NCBI GenBank assembly: GCA_037176725.1
Contig: JAZBRS010000035.1
Span: 48,866,001 to 48,930,000, forward strand
Direction: 5' to 3'
DNA from: Posidonia oceanica
Lineage: Eukaryota; Streptophyta; Magnoliopsida; Alismatales; Posidoniaceae
DNA length: 64,000 bases
Part shown: positions 63,487 to 64,000 of the stretch, one piece after another
Layout of the letters: each line of letters opens with the position of its first letter
How positions within the stretch are numbered: the first letter of the stretch is position 1
Program-made: the position numbers and the translations under genes
The notes under the pieces: generated by a model
Seen by the model: only the letters and a program-made list of their open reading frames with translations
The model's database searches: none
Told to the model about the DNA's origin: nothing

Positions 63487-63948
63487 ATGTCTCGCCGTGG
63501 TCGTCGAAAGGATAATGCCCCTGCTGAGGAACCTAGCTCTCGAGAGGAGAGTGGTTGGCAGGGTGTGCGGACGGAGTTGCGAGGTTGGATGCGCGGGATC
63601 TCTCAGGCTTTTGGCAAGAGTGGCCCTAATAGAGCGTCTGAGGGAGATCCGTGGCTGCGCCAGTTGAGCAAGCTCCACCCGCCGGCGTTTAAGGGTACTG
63701 GTACTCCTGAGGAAAGCGAGGCATGGCTGCGAAAGATTGAGAAATTGTTGGATAGTTTGGCGTGCCTAGAAGAGCACTGGGTGCGGTTGGCTGCCTCTCA
63801 GCTCGACGGCGATGCCGATGAGTGGTGGAGAGCCACCAGGCGGCTGAAGTTTCCTGATTCTATCACGGTCGAGATCAAGTGGAAGGACATTGAGGCTGCT
63901 TTCCATGAGAAGTACTTCCCGAGCCATGTGAAGAGCCGATTCGACTGA
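63487..63948 (+). pseudogene. E7 Gag, N-terminal part with a premature TGA
   Basis: The frame starts MSRRGRRKDNAP at an ATG in the context TTCAGCATGTC. It holds the chromovirus Gag core: FLKLHPPAFKGTG-like LSKLHPPAFKGTG (about residues 60-73), AWLRKIEKLLD, ASQLDGDADEWWRA and FHEKYFPSHVKSRF. A TGA at 63946-63948 then stops it, and the same frame continues directly with EFRSLQQGRMSVAEYEA to the window end, where chromovirus Gags normally continue. The stop is therefore a nonsense change; a CGA-to-TGA transition at a CpG would explain it. An earlier in-frame ATG at 63463 exists, but the chosen start fits the family better. Confidence 0.85.
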
Positions 63949-64000
63949 GAATTTCGGAGTCTGCAACAGGGCAGGATGTCTGTGGCTGAGTATGAAGCCT

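Larger units (their letters stand above)
60161..64000 (+). mobile_element. E7: 5' part of a chromovirus, cut by the window end
   Basis: An LTR (60161-63313), an initiator-Met-type PBS and the start of gag are present in plus orientation. The remainder lies outside the window. The LTR ends (TGTAATACC...GTTACA), the PBS and the Gag type fit the chromovirus branch (Del/Tekay-like). The left target duplication would be TAAGA (60156-60160) if the start is correct. Confidence 0.8.

Overview
The window is repeat-rich plant nuclear DNA, almost certainly from a flowering plant with a large genome. I found no convincing host gene, tRNA, rRNA or CRISPR array. Nearly all of it is LTR retrotransposons of the Ty3/gypsy superfamily, nested inside one another. 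The families seen are Tat/Ogre-type elements (a primer-binding site reading TGGCGACTCCGCTGGGGA, a DNGS protease, two RNase H domains, LTRs of 2.6-5.4 kb) and chromovirus-type elements (an initiator-Met-type primer-binding site, LTRs beginning TGTAAYA). The species cannot be named from this sequence.

Layout. (E1) At 2997-6230, minus strand, lies a decayed Tat-type gag-protease region with seven in-frame stops, six of them TAG. Its upstream side continues to 7413 and resumes at 19886, where a minus-strand LTR-like promoter region is seen. (E2) At 7414-19885, plus strand, is a structurally complete non-autonomous Tat-type element: LTRs of 2679 and 2622 bp, target duplication ACGTC, PBS and PPT, but no gag-pol. 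Its interior holds a large antisense LTR-like block and a repeat- and hairpin-rich 3' part. (E3) At 24321-50250, minus strand, is a 25.9-kb Ogre-like element with LTRs of 5420 and 5449 bp, perfect target duplication ATACC, PBS, PPT, gag, protease, RT, two RNase H domains, integrase, and an extra 400-codon ORF resembling the plant mobile domain / DUF7745 family. (E4) At 23008-56922, minus strand, is an old deleted chromovirus whose 3' LTR was split by E3. (E6) At 53975-55993 is a solo LTR inside the E4 polyprotein remnant. (E5) Near 57440 is a polypurine tract and LTR start of another Tat-like family. (E7) From 60161 to the window end, plus strand, are the LTR, PBS and first part of gag of a chromovirus.

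History. E3 and E6 both landed in E4. E4 landed in the sequence now flanking it at about 23007/56923, and E2 landed in sequence next to E1. E3 is the youngest by LTR similarity (differences sparse by eye). E2 is older (substitutions plus one 57-bp length difference between its LTRs). E1, E4 and E5 are older still.

How the parts relate. E3 encodes the recognisable replication proteins, although its pol carries a frameshift and three in-frame TAG codons. E2 keeps only cis signals, and these match those of E3: the same PBS type, a similar PPT, a conserved LTR block of about 90 bp, and the same 3'-UTR hairpins. E2 may therefore have been mobilised by an E3-like relative. The observations most worth following are the periodic 18-bp palindromes with ACGT cores in the E2-type LTRs, the hairpins shared by E2 and E3, the ATGA stop-start overlaps in two Tat elements, the antisense LTR block inside E2, and the downstream plant-mobile-domain-like ORF of E3.
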